Below are positions 26,001 to 35,207 of a stretch of DNA of 64,000 nt, piece by piece. Under the pieces are notes generated by a model. That model saw nothing but the letters and a program-made list of their open reading frames with translations. It ran no database searches and was not told the origin of the DNA. The stretch's first letter is position 1; the number at the start of each line of letters is the position of its first letter. The position numbers were made by a program, and so were the translations under genes. This stretch comes from Glycocaulis sp. (GTDB lineage Bacteria; Pseudomonadota; Alphaproteobacteria; Caulobacterales; Maricaulaceae), in the NCBI GenBank assembly GCA_022565665.1, contig JAIUMI010000005.1, positions 87,069 to 151,068 of the forward strand, read 5' to 3'.

Positions 26001-27290
26001 ATGCGCGATGAACCGCAAACCAGCACGCGAAAAGACAGGCGGGCCGCTTTCGGTCTGCTCTTTGTCTGCCTGATGATGGTGGGCGTCGGCAATTCCATGC
26101 TGTTTGCGATTCTGCCCCCGCTGGCACGCGATATTGGCGTGGCAGAGATTTATGTCGGCGCGATCTACACCCTCTCCGCCCTGATGTATCTGACCATGAG
26201 TCCGGTCTGGGGCGGGCTGTCCGACCAGTATGGCCGCCGCCCGCTGGTGGTGTTCGGCCTTGCCACCTATTCAGCCTCCACCCTGATCCTGGCCGCCGGC
26301 GCGTGGGCGGGTCAGAGCGGGCTTCTGGCGCCTCTGGCTGCCGTGCTGGCCATGGCGCTGGCGCGCACGCTGTTCGGCGCTCTCGGCTCGGCCACCGGGC
26401 CCGCCGCGCAGGCCTATGTGGCAGACCGCACCGCGCCCGGCGAACGCACGCAGGCGCTGGCGGGGATGACAGCGGCTTTCGCTCTGGGAGGGATGATCGG
26501 CCCTGCGCTCGCCGCCGGGTTTTCAGACCGGATCGGCATGGTGCCCTTCATGGTGATGGTCGCGCTGCTGGTTGGCGCGTGCGCGATTGCCGTGCGCCTC
26601 ACCTTGCCGGAGAACACACCGCCGAGCGCGCGGGAGCGCCGTCCACTCAACCCGCTCGCCCAGTTCGCCTTTGCCGGAGACCGGCGCGTGCGCGCCTTCG
26701 TCATGTATGGCTGTGCGAGCTGGCTGGTGCAGGCGGCGAGCCTGCAGGCCATCGGCTTTTTCATCATGGACAGGCTGGCGCTGGACACTTCCGCCGGGCT
26801 GCAACTGGCCGGCGTGGCGCTGACGGCAGGCGCTGCCGCCCTGATCTTCGTCCAGCTGGTCGCGATCCCGGCGCTGAAAGTCTCCCCGCGCATGCTGATG
26901 ATCATCGGTGCGGCCCTGACCCTTGCCGGGCAGGTGGAGCTGATCTTTTCAGGCGGCTATGCCTCGATCGTACTCGGATTTCTTTTAAACTCGATGGGCT
27001 TCGGCTTTGCACGCTCGGGCTTTACCGGCGGGGCGAGCCTTGCGGTCAGCCCGGAAGAACAGGGCCAGGCGGCCGGGGTGACGGCGGCAACCGCCGGGCT
27101 CGGCTTTCTCATCGCGCCTTTGACGGGGCTATGGCTCTATCAGGCCATCGGCCCCACCGCGCCCTTCATGCTGAATGTGGCTTTGAGCGTGCTGGCGGGC
27201 GCCATTGCGCTTCTCCACCCGCGCGTGCGCCTTGCCATAAAGCCGGTCGGGCCTGCCGAACCGCGCGAGGATGAAGGCGGGGTGGTTTAG
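26001..27290 (+). CDS. MFS transporter, TetA/drug:H+ antiporter type
   Basis: A 429-residue, 12-helix major facilitator protein. Motif A between helices 2 and 3 is GGLSDQYGRRPLVVFG; the motif C region (FALGGMIGPALAAGFSDR) is typical of drug antiporters of the 12-TMS family. The start is ATG 26001 (MRDEPQTSTRKDRR); the same frame stays open far upstream through motA on the other strand, but that part is a shadow. Substrate unknown. Convergent with an MltB-type gene, with only three bases between the stops. Codon use is ordinary. Confidence 0.85.
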   Translation: MRDEPQTSTRKDRRAAFGLLFVCLMMVGVGNSMLFAILPPLARDIGVAEIYVGAIYTLSALMYLTMSPVWGGLSDQYGRRPLVVFGLATYSASTLILAAGAWAGQSGLLAPLAAVLAMALARTLFGALGSATGPAAQAYVADRTAPGERTQALAGMTAAFALGGMIGPALAAGFSDRIGMVPFMVMVALLVGACAIAVRLTLPENTPPSARERRPLNPLAQFAFAGDRRVRAFVMYGCASWLVQAASLQAIGFFIMDRLALDTSAGLQLAGVALTAGAAALIFVQLVAIPALKVSPRMLMIIGAALTLAGQVELIFSGGYASIVLGFLLNSMGFGFARSGFTGGASLAVSPEEQGQAAGVTAATAGLGFLIAPLTGLWLYQAIGPTAPFMLNVALSVLAGAIALLHPRVRLAIKPVGPAEPREDEGGVV

Positions 27291-27293
27291 ACC

Positions 27294-28526
27294 CTACCGC
27301 GCCCTGTCCGCTTCCATCACCGCATTATAGAGTGACAGGCCCGCATAGCCGTCCGGCGTGCGGCCCGTGGCGCTCTGGAAGGCGCGGATGGCGCGGCGCG
27401 TATTGGGGCCGATCATGCCGTCCACCCCGCCCGGATCATGGCCGAGCCGGGCCAGTGCTTCCTGCAATTCGCGCGATTGCGAGCGGCTGATCGGCGGATT
27501 GTCGACCGGCCAGCCCGTCGCCATGCCGGCATCGCCATGCTCGAACGCGCGCGCCAGATAGGCCACGCCGAGCGCATAGGCGGTGGAGTTGTTATAGCGC
27601 AGCAGCGCCTCGAAATTGCGGTAGACAAGGAAGGCCGGTGCGTTCGCGCCCGCCGGGATGACAAGGCGCGCGGAGCGATAGAGGTCATCGCTGGACCATT
27701 CCCCGCCCTTGGGACGGATGCCTTGTGCGGCCCAGTGCGCCACATCGCGGCGCTGTGTCTCTGTCCAGCCGGCAAAATCGAACCCGTCCGGCAGGGTCAC
27801 TTCGGTGAAGACCGGCTGGCGGAACTCCCAGCCCGCACGCGCCAGAAGATTGGCCGCACTGCCCAGCGCATCGCCTTCATTGCGCCAGATATCGCGGCGC
27901 CCATCGCCGTCAAAATCGACAGCGCGCTCCATATAGGTGGCCGGGATGAACTGGGTCTGGCCCATGCCGCCCGCCCACGAGCCAACCAGCTCGGCGCGCG
28001 TTGCATAGCCGCGCTCCAGCATCTGCGCGATGGCACGCAGCTGCGCCTCGGCAAAGCCGCGCCGGCGCCCTTCCCAGGCGAGCGTGGCCAGCGAACGGAC
28101 AATGTCGAAATTGCCCTGGATCTCGCCATAGGCGCTTTCCAGCCCCCATATGCCGGTGAGGATGTGCCGGTCCACCTCGAAACGGTCTTCCACCGCCTGC
28201 AGCGTATCGGCGATCCGCGCTGCCGCGCGGCGGCCATTGGCCACGCGCGCCTCGGAGACCGCGCCTTCGAGATACTGCCACATGGGCCGGACGAATTCGG
28301 GCTGGGTCTGGTCGCGTTCGATCACGCGCGGATCAGGCTCAAGCCCATCCAGCATGGAGGCCACGATATCGGCCCGCACGCCTTCAGAGCGCAGATCAGA
28401 CGCAAATCCGTCCCGCCACGCGGTAAAGGGAATGTCCTGCGCCAGCGCAGCGGCGAAACCGCCCAGCGCCATTACCCCCGCCAGTGCCATGCCGGCAAGT
28501 GACCGTGACCAATTCAAAACCTGCAT
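27294..28526 (-). CDS. Lytic murein transglycosylase B family with peptidoglycan-binding domain
   Basis: A 410-residue secreted protein: signal peptide to about residue 29 (AALAQ), SLT-type MltB domain (about 35-330) and a C-terminal PG_binding_1 domain (about 345-405, LQEALARLGHDPGGVDGMIGPNTRRAIRAFQ). The catalytic Glu is in TGIWGLESAYGEIQGN. GGMGQTQFIPATY is another MltB signature. It cleaves the glycan strand to 1,6-anhydro-muropeptides. Unlike E. coli MltB no lipobox is seen, so it should be soluble in the periplasm. Divergent from the TadG-like gene. Confidence 0.92.
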   Translation of the reverse strand: MQVLNWSRSLAGMALAGVMALGGFAAALAQDIPFTAWRDGFASDLRSEGVRADIVASMLDGLEPDPRVIERDQTQPEFVRPMWQYLEGAVSEARVANGRRAAARIADTLQAVEDRFEVDRHILTGIWGLESAYGEIQGNFDIVRSLATLAWEGRRRGFAEAQLRAIAQMLERGYATRAELVGSWAGGMGQTQFIPATYMERAVDFDGDGRRDIWRNEGDALGSAANLLARAGWEFRQPVFTEVTLPDGFDFAGWTETQRRDVAHWAAQGIRPKGGEWSSDDLYRSARLVIPAGANAPAFLVYRNFEALLRYNNSTAYALGVAYLARAFEHGDAGMATGWPVDNPPISRSQSRELQEALARLGHDPGGVDGMIGPNTRRAIRAFQSATGRTPDGYAGLSLYNAVMEADRAR

Positions 28527-28773
28527 GGTGCGCTACACCCTCAATTGCCGCCCTGCCCGTCCCTTTCATTACGCTAGCACCGGCTTTGCCAACACTCCAT
28601 GAACGATCGGCAGGGCGAGGCCATCTCGCGCAGCGCATCATGGTTACTCCAATCTTTACGCTAACCACCTCGTTTTAATCATGTTTTCTTACCCGCCATT
28701 AAGGTGTCCCCCGTATTATCCCGCGTGAAGTCTGCGTGGCGTGTGCGCGTGGGCGCTGTTAAGGGGTGGGCAG

Positions 28774-29883
28774 ATGCGGGTTCGCGGGTTCCGACAGCTT
28801 GTCACGGAGAAGACCGGCAATGTGGCCATGGTCTTCGCGCTTTCGCTGGTGCCGATTTTCGGTCTGGCAGGCATGGGCGTGGATACGGCCCGGCTGGTGC
28901 AGGTGCGTTCAGCCCTGCAGGCCGAGGCCGACGCCACGGCGCTCAATGGCGCGGTAGGCGGGCCGCAGGGCAACTACACCGCCCAGATCAGCGCCATGAA
29001 TGAACGGGTCATGTCCAGCTTCGGCAATGCAGGCCTGTCCGATCTCAACATCAATGGCAGCTGGTCGGGTCTGAACTTCCGGGTCGACGCCAATGCGCGG
29101 GTCAATACCGTGCTGGTCCACGCCGTGCCCGGCATCAGCGACAATGTACGCGTCTCGGTGCGCGCCACCGCGCGCCTGCACCAGCCGCTGCAGCAATACG
29201 AAGTGCCGGAAGTCACCTGGCTGGACCCGGATGCGGGCGATTACAACCGCCTCTATGTCTATTGTTTCGACCCGGACCCGAACTCGGGCAAGACGCTGGA
29301 GGAGCGCCGCACCCAGCGCACGCCGCTGCAGGACAATAATGGCCGCAACTTCCTGCATGAAGGCTTCAGCTGGCCACGCTGCGAGCGCGGCGAAACCATC
29401 AGCTTCGAGCTTTACAATGTGCGCTTCTCGCGCACCAGCCCGCAGCGCGCGGAGAACCCGGCCGGGCCGCCGGAAACCTTCGGTCTGGATACCGGCTCAT
29501 GGTGTCATGCCAATCACAACCAGCGCTGCCGCTACCGCTATTTCACCGACACCGTGCTGGTGAACGGCGTGGAGCGCCATACCGGGCTTGATTTCGACAT
29601 TCTTGAAACGGTGCTGTGCGACACGCGCGAGCAGTGCTCGCCGGGCCCCGAATCGATCATTCCGACAGGGACGAACCGCACCCCGCAGAAGGACACGATC
29701 GGCTGCACGCCCGGCAAGTACATGTACTACGGCTGGGAAGACCGCCCGCCCGGCGTGCCCGGCGGCACGGCAAACTGGACCTATCCGGGCTGGACCGACC
29801 GTGATTATGACGACATCCGCATCGTGGTGCAGTGTCCGGACTATGACCATGCCGGCGAGCGCTATGTGCGCCTTGTCGAGTAG
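28774..29883 (+). CDS. TadG/TadE-like pilus assembly protein
   Basis: A 369-residue protein with the TadG/TadE-like N-terminal segment: a short basic start, then EKTGNVAMVFALSLVPIFGLAGMGVDTARLVQVRSALQAEADATALNGA. This single helix anchors Tad pilus-like proteins in the membrane. The remainder is a periplasmic, Cys-containing beta-rich part without the VWA domain of some TadG proteins; conserved pairs such as PRCERG and HNQRCRYRYF suggest disulfides. AAGGGG lies ahead of the ATG at 28774. No other tad/cpa gene is in the window, so it may be a stand-alone paralogue. A hairpin terminator follows. Confidence 0.75.
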   Translation: MRVRGFRQLVTEKTGNVAMVFALSLVPIFGLAGMGVDTARLVQVRSALQAEADATALNGAVGGPQGNYTAQISAMNERVMSSFGNAGLSDLNINGSWSGLNFRVDANARVNTVLVHAVPGISDNVRVSVRATARLHQPLQQYEVPEVTWLDPDAGDYNRLYVYCFDPDPNSGKTLEERRTQRTPLQDNNGRNFLHEGFSWPRCERGETISFELYNVRFSRTSPQRAENPAGPPETFGLDTGSWCHANHNQRCRYRYFTDTVLVNGVERHTGLDFDILETVLCDTREQCSPGPESIIPTGTNRTPQKDTIGCTPGKYMYYGWEDRPPGVPGGTANWTYPGWTDRDYDDIRIVVQCPDYDHAGERYVRLVE

Positions 29884-29900
29884 GGCAAAGCTGCGCGCAC

Positions 29901-29936
29901 AGGGCCGCCACGGTTGACTTGCGGGCGGCCCTTCTG
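29901..29936 (+). terminator. Terminator after the TadG-like gene
   Basis: AGGGCCGCC (29901-29909) pairs with GGCGGCCCT (29924-29932) around a 14-base loop. Only TCTGT follows, so it is not strong. It lies 18 bases after the stop codon. Confidence 0.6.
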
Positions 29937-30000
29937 TAACTAGCGCGCTCCCTGAAATTCGGCGGCCTGCAAAGGTGGCCAGAGTGACGAGACCAGACCG

Positions 30001-30126
30001 ATGAAAGTGCGCAGCTCAATCCGCTCCCTGAAAGGCCGGCACCGTGATTGCCAGGTCGTGCGCCGCCGTGGCCGGGTCTATGTCATCAACAAGACTGATC
30101 CGCGCTTCAAGGCCCGCGCCGGCTAG
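30001..30126 (+). CDS. rpmJ: 50S ribosomal protein L36
   Basis: A 41-residue protein that begins [20 protein letters not shown] and continues with [21 protein letters not shown], matching the bL36 family of alphaproteobacteria. It lacks the full four-ligand zinc site (only one Cys is visible), as is usual for the zinc-independent C- form. It is too small to be seen as an ORF by length alone. It is isolated from the ribosomal protein operons, which is common for rpmJ in this class. A HAD hydrolase starts two bases after its stop. Confidence 0.95.
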   Translation: MKVRSSIRSLKGRHRDCQVVRRRGRVYVINKTDPRFKARAG

Positions 30127-30128
30127 GC

Positions 30129-30749
30129 ATGCCTGACACTGTCAGGCCGGATGCCATTCTCTGGGATATCGGCAACACGCTTGTCGACTGGAACCCTGAC
30201 TATCTCTATCGCAAGCTGATACCCGGCGCGCAGGAGCGGGCCGGGTTTCTCGCGTCGGTATGCACGATGGCCTGGCATGCCGAACATGATCGCGGCGTGC
30301 CGATGGCGGACAATCGCCGCCATCTTGTCGAGGCCCACCCGCATCTCGAGGACCTCATCCTTGCGTGGGAAACCCGCTGGGACGAGATGTTCGACGGGTA
30401 TGTGGACGGGATGGAGGGCATTATAGACGCGCTTGCCGCGCACCGGCTCGCCCAGCACGCCCTGTCCAACATGCCGGCCGAGAAATGGCCATGGGTGCGC
30501 GCCCACTATCCCGATCTCGACCGCTTCGAAACTGCCGTGATCTCGGGCGAGGAAGGCATCATCAAGCCTGACCCGGCTATCTACGAACTAACGAAGGACC
30601 GCATCGCGGCTCCCGCGTATAAGACGCTCTTCATCGACGACCGGCTGGACAATGTCGAGGCGGCTATTGCGGCCGGTTTCATGGGCCATCATTTCCACGA
30701 CGCGGCCACGCTGAAGGCCGATCTGGCGGCACGCGGCATCGCGCTGTGA
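30129..30749 (+). CDS. HAD-superfamily hydrolase, subfamily IA
   Basis: A 206-residue phosphatase-like protein. Motif I is LWDIGNTLVDWN (nucleophile Asp; the second acidic residue is Asn, as in YihX/YjjG-type members), motif II is ALSNMPAE, motif III KPDPAIYELTKDRI (Lys) and motif IV FIDDRLDNVEAAIAAG. A four-helix cap of about 80 residues lies after motif I. Substrate unknown; YihX-like members act on sugar phosphates. It starts two bases after rpmJ and is probably translationally coupled with it. Confidence 0.85.
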   Translation: MPDTVRPDAILWDIGNTLVDWNPDYLYRKLIPGAQERAGFLASVCTMAWHAEHDRGVPMADNRRHLVEAHPHLEDLILAWETRWDEMFDGYVDGMEGIIDALAAHRLAQHALSNMPAEKWPWVRAHYPDLDRFETAVISGEEGIIKPDPAIYELTKDRIAAPAYKTLFIDDRLDNVEAAIAAGFMGHHFHDAATLKADLAARGIAL

Positions 30750-30852
30750 CCTGATCAGCCGCAGCGGGCCGATACGATTCCCCTTTGTTTTGGAACCGCG
30801 CGGCCTCATATTCTGTTTGAGGACTGGGACGGCAATTCGGGAGTTGAATGCA

Positions 30853-31374
30853 ATGTTGCGCCTATTGTCCGGTTTCTTCGCCAGCGCGGTCCTGATCGCG
30901 GCTTGCGCGGAATCCACCCCCTATCAGCGTGCCGCCACGCCCGGCGGCTTTGGCTATTCCGAACAGCGGATCGAGCAGAACCGCTTCATGGTCTCGTTCT
31001 CGGGCAACTCGCTTACCGACCGGCAGGGCGTGGAAACCTTCCTGCTCTACCGGGCGGCCGAGCTGACGCGCGAGCAGGGCTATGACTATTTCCGCCTCGT
31101 GCGCCGTGACACGGATGCCGAGCGCCGTATCACCGGCACGACGGGTTTCCGCAGCCGGTTTGATGTCGGCTATCGCTACTATCACCCGCGCTATGGCTGG
31201 TATGGCTGGCGTGATCCGTTCTGGGATGATGTCAATCTGCGCGAAGTGACGCGCTATCAGGCCATGGCGGAAATCCAGCTGGGACGCGGTGAAACGCCCG
31301 ACAGCCCCGACGCGTTCGATGCGGCTGACGTTATCCGCAATCTCGGCCCGCTGGTGCGCCCGCCGGCCAGCTGA
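30853..31374 (+). CDS. CC0125/CC1285-family lipoprotein
   Basis: A 173-residue lipoprotein. The signal peptide ends in a lipobox AAC with Cys at about residue 18 (FASAVLIAACAES). The mature part has a conserved middle with GNSLTDRQGVETFLLYRAAELTREQGYDYFRLV and an aromatic cluster YRYYHPRYGWYGWRDPFW. This pattern is found in a family named after two Caulobacter genes; function unknown. ATG 30853 is chosen for the signal peptide. Presence supports a caulobacterial-type host. Confidence 0.8.
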   Translation: MLRLLSGFFASAVLIAACAESTPYQRAATPGGFGYSEQRIEQNRFMVSFSGNSLTDRQGVETFLLYRAAELTREQGYDYFRLVRRDTDAERRITGTTGFRSRFDVGYRYYHPRYGWYGWRDPFWDDVNLREVTRYQAMAEIQLGRGETPDSPDAFDAADVIRNLGPLVRPPAS

Positions 31375-31399
31375 TCCGACAAGCGGGTGAAGTTCGTCA

Positions 31400-31426
31400 A
31401 GCGCGGCTGGATCACCCGGCCGCGCT
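31400..31426. terminator. Hairpin between lipoprotein and aminotransferase genes
   Basis: AGCGCGGC (31400-31407) pairs with GCCGCGCT (31419-31426), between two convergent genes. No T run follows on either strand, so intrinsic termination is only possible. Confidence 0.35.
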
Positions 31427-31435
31427 GCCCCTGCC

Positions 31436-32617
31436 TTAGAAGAACCCTTTCAGGCTCCTGGCGGCCTGACGGATGCGCTGCTCGTTCTCGACCAGCGCCA
31501 GCCGGATATGGGTGTCCCCGCGCTCGCCAAAGCCGAGCCCCGGCGCGACCGCAACGCCGGTCTTCTCCAGCAGCAGCTTGGCAAATTCCACCGAGCCCAT
31601 GTGCGCATGGCTTTGCGGGATCGGCGCCCAGGCGAACATGGTCGCCGGGGGTGAGGGAATGTCGAAGCCTGCGCGGGTGAAGCTCTCCACCAGCACGTCG
31701 CGTCGCTTCTTGTAGGTCTCACGCGCAAACGCGACATGATCCTGCGGACCGTCCAGCGCGGCGACAGCGGCGATCTGGACCGGCGTGAACGCGCCATAGT
31801 CGAGATAGGATTTTACCCGTTTGAGCGCCGCGATGAGGCGCGGCGATCCGGCGGCGAAACCGATGCGCCAGCCCGGCATGGAATAGGTTTTCGACATGGA
31901 GGTGAACTCCACCGCCACATCGCGCGCGCCCTCGACCTGCAGGAGGGAGGGCGGCGGATTGCCGTCGAAATAGATCTCCGAATAGGCCAGATCGGAGATC
32001 AGAACGATATCGTTGGCCTTCGCAATCTTCACCGCCTCCCGGTAGAAATCGAGATCGACCACCTGCGCGGTCGGGTTGGACGGGAAGTTCAGCACCATGG
32101 CCGAGGGCGCCGGTACGGAGCGCTTGCACGCCATCACCGCGTCGGCGAGGAAGCGGTCCGGATCGGTAAAGCTCACCGGGCGTACGGCTGCACCCGCGAT
32201 GATGAAGCCGAACATGTGGATCGGGTAGGACGGGTCCGGCACGATGATCACATCGCCCGGCGCGGTGATCGCCTGGGCCAGATTGGCCAGTCCTTCCTTG
32301 GAGCCGAGCGTTACGCAGACTTCCGTTTCCGCGTTGAGCCCCACGCCGAAGCGCCGGTCATAATAGCGGGTGAAGGCGCGGCGAAGGGCCGGCACGCCCT
32401 GACTGGCCGAATAGCGGTGCGCACGCGGATCGGCAGCAACCTCTTTGAGCTTGTCGATAATGTGCGGCGCGGGCGCGAGATCAGGATTGCCCATGCCGAA
32501 ATCAATGATGTCGCGCCCCTCCTTGCGCCAGGCCGCCTTCATCCGGTTGACCTCGGCGAAGACGTAGGGCGGCAGGCGGCGTTCCCGGTAGAAGGGTTCA
32601 GGATGCAGGGCGCTCAT
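31436..32617 (-). CDS. Class I/II aminotransferase, AlaC/LL-diaminopimelate type
   Basis: A 393-residue PLP enzyme. The PLP Lys is in EFTSMSKTYSMPGWRIGFAAG. Other fold-type I motifs are FGMGNPDLAPAPHIID, YSASQGVPALRRAF, FPSNPTAQV and the C-terminal Arg in THIRLALVENE. This N-terminal region and the length resemble AlaC (glutamate-pyruvate aminotransferase) and LL-diaminopimelate aminotransferase rather than AspC. The donor and acceptor are therefore likely alanine or a related amino acid; not certain. Convergent with the lipoprotein gene. Confidence 0.88.
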   Translation of the reverse strand: MSALHPEPFYRERRLPPYVFAEVNRMKAAWRKEGRDIIDFGMGNPDLAPAPHIIDKLKEVAADPRAHRYSASQGVPALRRAFTRYYDRRFGVGLNAETEVCVTLGSKEGLANLAQAITAPGDVIIVPDPSYPIHMFGFIIAGAAVRPVSFTDPDRFLADAVMACKRSVPAPSAMVLNFPSNPTAQVVDLDFYREAVKIAKANDIVLISDLAYSEIYFDGNPPPSLLQVEGARDVAVEFTSMSKTYSMPGWRIGFAAGSPRLIAALKRVKSYLDYGAFTPVQIAAVAALDGPQDHVAFARETYKKRRDVLVESFTRAGFDIPSPPATMFAWAPIPQSHAHMGSVEFAKLLLEKTGVAVAPGLGFGERGDTHIRLALVENEQRIRQAARSLKGFF

Positions 32618-32633
32618 GGGGCTTGGCCGGTCT

Positions 32634-34112
32634 CTATTCCTCTGACTCTGACGCCTTCTTACGCGAGAAGATGCGCTTTACCGAGTCCGCATTGGCATGG
32701 CCCAGCGCGCCCTGCTGGAAGACGCTGGACGCGCCCCAGATCACCAGCACCATGGTCAGCACCATCAGCCCGGTCGTGCCGGCAATCTCCCACAGGGGCG
32801 GCTCGTCCGGCAGGCGGGCAATCATGATGAAGGGCGTCCAGATCGGCACCCAGGATGCGATCTGCACCGCAACGGAGTCGATCGAGCGCATCGCGAAGAC
32901 GAGGATCATGATCGGGACCATCAGGATCAGGATGACCGGACCCATCAGCGTCTGCGCGTCCTGAATGGTCTCGCACAGCGAGCCCATCGCCAGGAAGAGC
33001 GCGCCATACATCAGATAGCCCACCATGAAATAGCCCAGCGCCGCCAGGAACAGGCCGGGACGGAAGGCCTCGCTGATGAAACCGGCGATGCCCGGATCCA
33101 TCGCGCTGAGGAACTGTACCGCCACCAGCGAGGCCAGCGAGCCTATGAAGCCCCATATCGCAAAGAGCGTCAGAGACACAGCCGCAACGCCCAGAAGCTT
33201 GCCGATCAGCAGATCACGCACGCGCACCGTGGCCAGCAGCAGTTCGAGAATCTTGCCGCCCTTCTCCTCCACCAGGCTGGTCAGCAGCATGTTGGCGACC
33301 GAGAAGATGGCCGTCCACAGAAGGAAGGCCAGCACGACGGCGATGATGAAGGGCGCCCAGTCGGCAGCCGTCACCTCGGCCTCTTCTTCCACCACCGCAG
33401 GGTTTAGATTGCGATAGCCCGGCTCGATATCGGACAGGGCGCGGATCTCACCAGGATCAAGCCCGCGCTCCTGCAGGGCCTGGTCGCGCAGATACTCGCG
33501 CAGGGCACGCCGGGCGGCGCCGGACAGCGCCTGCTCGGTCACATTGGTCGAGTAATAGGTGATCTCCGGCACGCCGGTCTGTGGATCGGCGCTGATGATC
33601 AGAGCGGCAAACAGGCTGCGCGAACCTTCGGGCGTGCTTACGCGTGACTCGCCGAGGAGATAAGGCCTCAGCCCTTCAATATCGCGCGCGGGCGCCTCCA
33701 CCCGGATCATGCGGCCATTACCGGCGGCGAAGGCCGCGGCATTGTCCTCCATACCGAGGATTTCCAGCGCCTCGGGCAGGCCGTCCAGCCCGGCCGGATC
33801 GGCGTCAAACGCCGCCATGGCCCGCTGCCTGCGCGTCTGGTCAGCGACCATCAAAGAGGCCGCCTCCAGCGCCGCCCGGGTCTGTTCGCGCCGTTCGCGC
33901 TCCAGCGCAGCCTGCACCACATTGTCCAGCCCCGTGCCGGTCTGGTCGATCACCACATAATGGCGCACCGGCTGGGATGACTGGATAAGGGCAGGGATGG
34001 ACGCACCGATCACCATGAAGAAGGGCACAGAGGCCAGCGACAGCCAGAAACCCCAGGTGGCGACATAGGACAGGTATTCACGCCGGGCGATAAGGAAGAT
34101 GGATCGGAACAT
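32634..34112 (-). CDS. ABC-2 type exporter permease (NatB-like)
   Basis: A 492-residue membrane protein: N-terminal helix, a large extracytoplasmic domain (about 50-270) and five to six C-terminal helices (for example NMLLTSLVEEKGGKILELLLAT, the coupling segment that meets the ATPase). This shape is that of NatB/CcmB-like ABC-2 permeases. ATG 34112 overlaps the TAA of the ATPase gene by one base (TAATG), so the two are co-translated. Substrate unknown; NatAB extrudes Na+, while other members export lipids or peptides. Confidence 0.87.
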   Translation of the reverse strand: MFRSIFLIARREYLSYVATWGFWLSLASVPFFMVIGASIPALIQSSQPVRHYVVIDQTGTGLDNVVQAALERERREQTRAALEAASLMVADQTRRQRAMAAFDADPAGLDGLPEALEILGMEDNAAAFAAGNGRMIRVEAPARDIEGLRPYLLGESRVSTPEGSRSLFAALIISADPQTGVPEITYYSTNVTEQALSGAARRALREYLRDQALQERGLDPGEIRALSDIEPGYRNLNPAVVEEEAEVTAADWAPFIIAVVLAFLLWTAIFSVANMLLTSLVEEKGGKILELLLATVRVRDLLIGKLLGVAAVSLTLFAIWGFIGSLASLVAVQFLSAMDPGIAGFISEAFRPGLFLAALGYFMVGYLMYGALFLAMGSLCETIQDAQTLMGPVILILMVPIMILVFAMRSIDSVAVQIASWVPIWTPFIMIARLPDEPPLWEIAGTTGLMVLTMVLVIWGASSVFQQGALGHANADSVKRIFSRKKASESEE

Positions 34113-35089
34113 TACGCGGTCTCCAGCGCTCGGGCGTCTTGCGGATCGGAAACGAGGCGCACGAAGGCATCGTGCAGATGGGGGCGGACCGGCTCGAACC
34201 GGGTCAGCTTCACGCCGGCCTCCACACATGCCTTGAGCACGTGCTGGGGATTGACGCCGGCGTTCAGCGTCACCTTCCAGACGGCATTGCCGTCAGGATC
34301 GGGCTCGCCCCGCTCCACCGCGCCAAAGCGCGAGAGCAGTTCGGTGTGATCATCGCCAGAGGCTACGCCAATCGTGACCACGCGCGGCACCACGGCCAGC
34401 GCCTCGTCCACCTTGCCGTCGAAAATCTTCTGGCCGCGCGCCATCAGCACGATCCGGTCGCAGACCCGCTCGGCCTGCTCCATCACGTGGGTGGAGAACA
34501 GGACGGTGCGCCCGGCGGCCGCCTGCTCGCGGATCATCTGTTCGAGCAGGGCCTGATTGACCGGGTCGAGACCGGAGAAGGGCTCGTCGAGGATTATGAA
34601 GTCCGGCTCGTGGATCAGGGCGGCGATGATCTGGACCTTCTGGGCCATGCCCTTGGAGAGTTCCTTGATCTTCTTCTGCCCGCTGGCGCCGAGGCCAAAC
34701 TGGTCCAGCGCCTCTCGCGCACGGGTGCGGGCGATCCCTGCCGGCACCCCCTTCAGGCGCGCAAACAGCGTGATCACCGCCTCGGCGGTCATCTTGCGGT
34801 AGACGCCGCGCTCTTCAGGCAGGAAGCCCACCCGGTCCATGGCGCGGGTCGTGGGCGGCTCGCCGAACAGGCGCGCACTGCCGCTATCGGGGCGGATAAT
34901 GCCCAGCGCCATGCGCAGCGTGGTGGTCTTGCCCGCGCCATTGGGGCCCAGAAATCCCGTGATCGAGCCTTGCGGCACGGTGAAGGACACGTCGCGCACG
35001 GCGCGAAAGCCGTTAAAGCTCTTGGACAGGCCTTCCACCTCCAGGGCGGCAGCCTGTGACGGGGAAGTCTTGCTGGGCTGTGCACTCAT
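34112..35089 (-). CDS. ABC transporter ATP-binding protein (NatA-like)
   Basis: A 325-residue ATPase with Walker A GPNGAGKTTTLRM, Q-loop, signature LSKGMAQKV, Walker B FIILDEPFSGLDP and switch His in FSTHVM. The C-terminal 90 residues form the extension found in NatA/CcmA-like exporters. It energises the permease encoded immediately downstream. ATG 35089 is preceded by AAGGTG; a TTG three bases upstream also lies in frame. No regulator is adjacent. Confidence 0.92.
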   Translation of the reverse strand: MSAQPSKTSPSQAAALEVEGLSKSFNGFRAVRDVSFTVPQGSITGFLGPNGAGKTTTLRMALGIIRPDSGSARLFGEPPTTRAMDRVGFLPEERGVYRKMTAEAVITLFARLKGVPAGIARTRAREALDQFGLGASGQKKIKELSKGMAQKVQIIAALIHEPDFIILDEPFSGLDPVNQALLEQMIREQAAAGRTVLFSTHVMEQAERVCDRIVLMARGQKIFDGKVDEALAVVPRVVTIGVASGDDHTELLSRFGAVERGEPDPDGNAVWKVTLNAGVNPQHVLKACVEAGVKLTRFEPVRPHLHDAFVRLVSDPQDARALETA

Positions 35090-35207
35090 CAATCACACCT
35101 TTTCACGCCATCGGGCACGCGCCCGTGTTTAGGCGGGCCTTGCCGCGCTGTCATCCTTTGAACCATGAATTCGAAGTCATTTTGCGCGCCTGCGCGCGGC
35201 GCGGCGC

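Noticed and set aside
28640-28740. Possible CtrA box between the transglycosylase and TadG-like genes
   Set aside because: TTAA half-sites occur but not with the seven-base spacing of the CtrA consensus.
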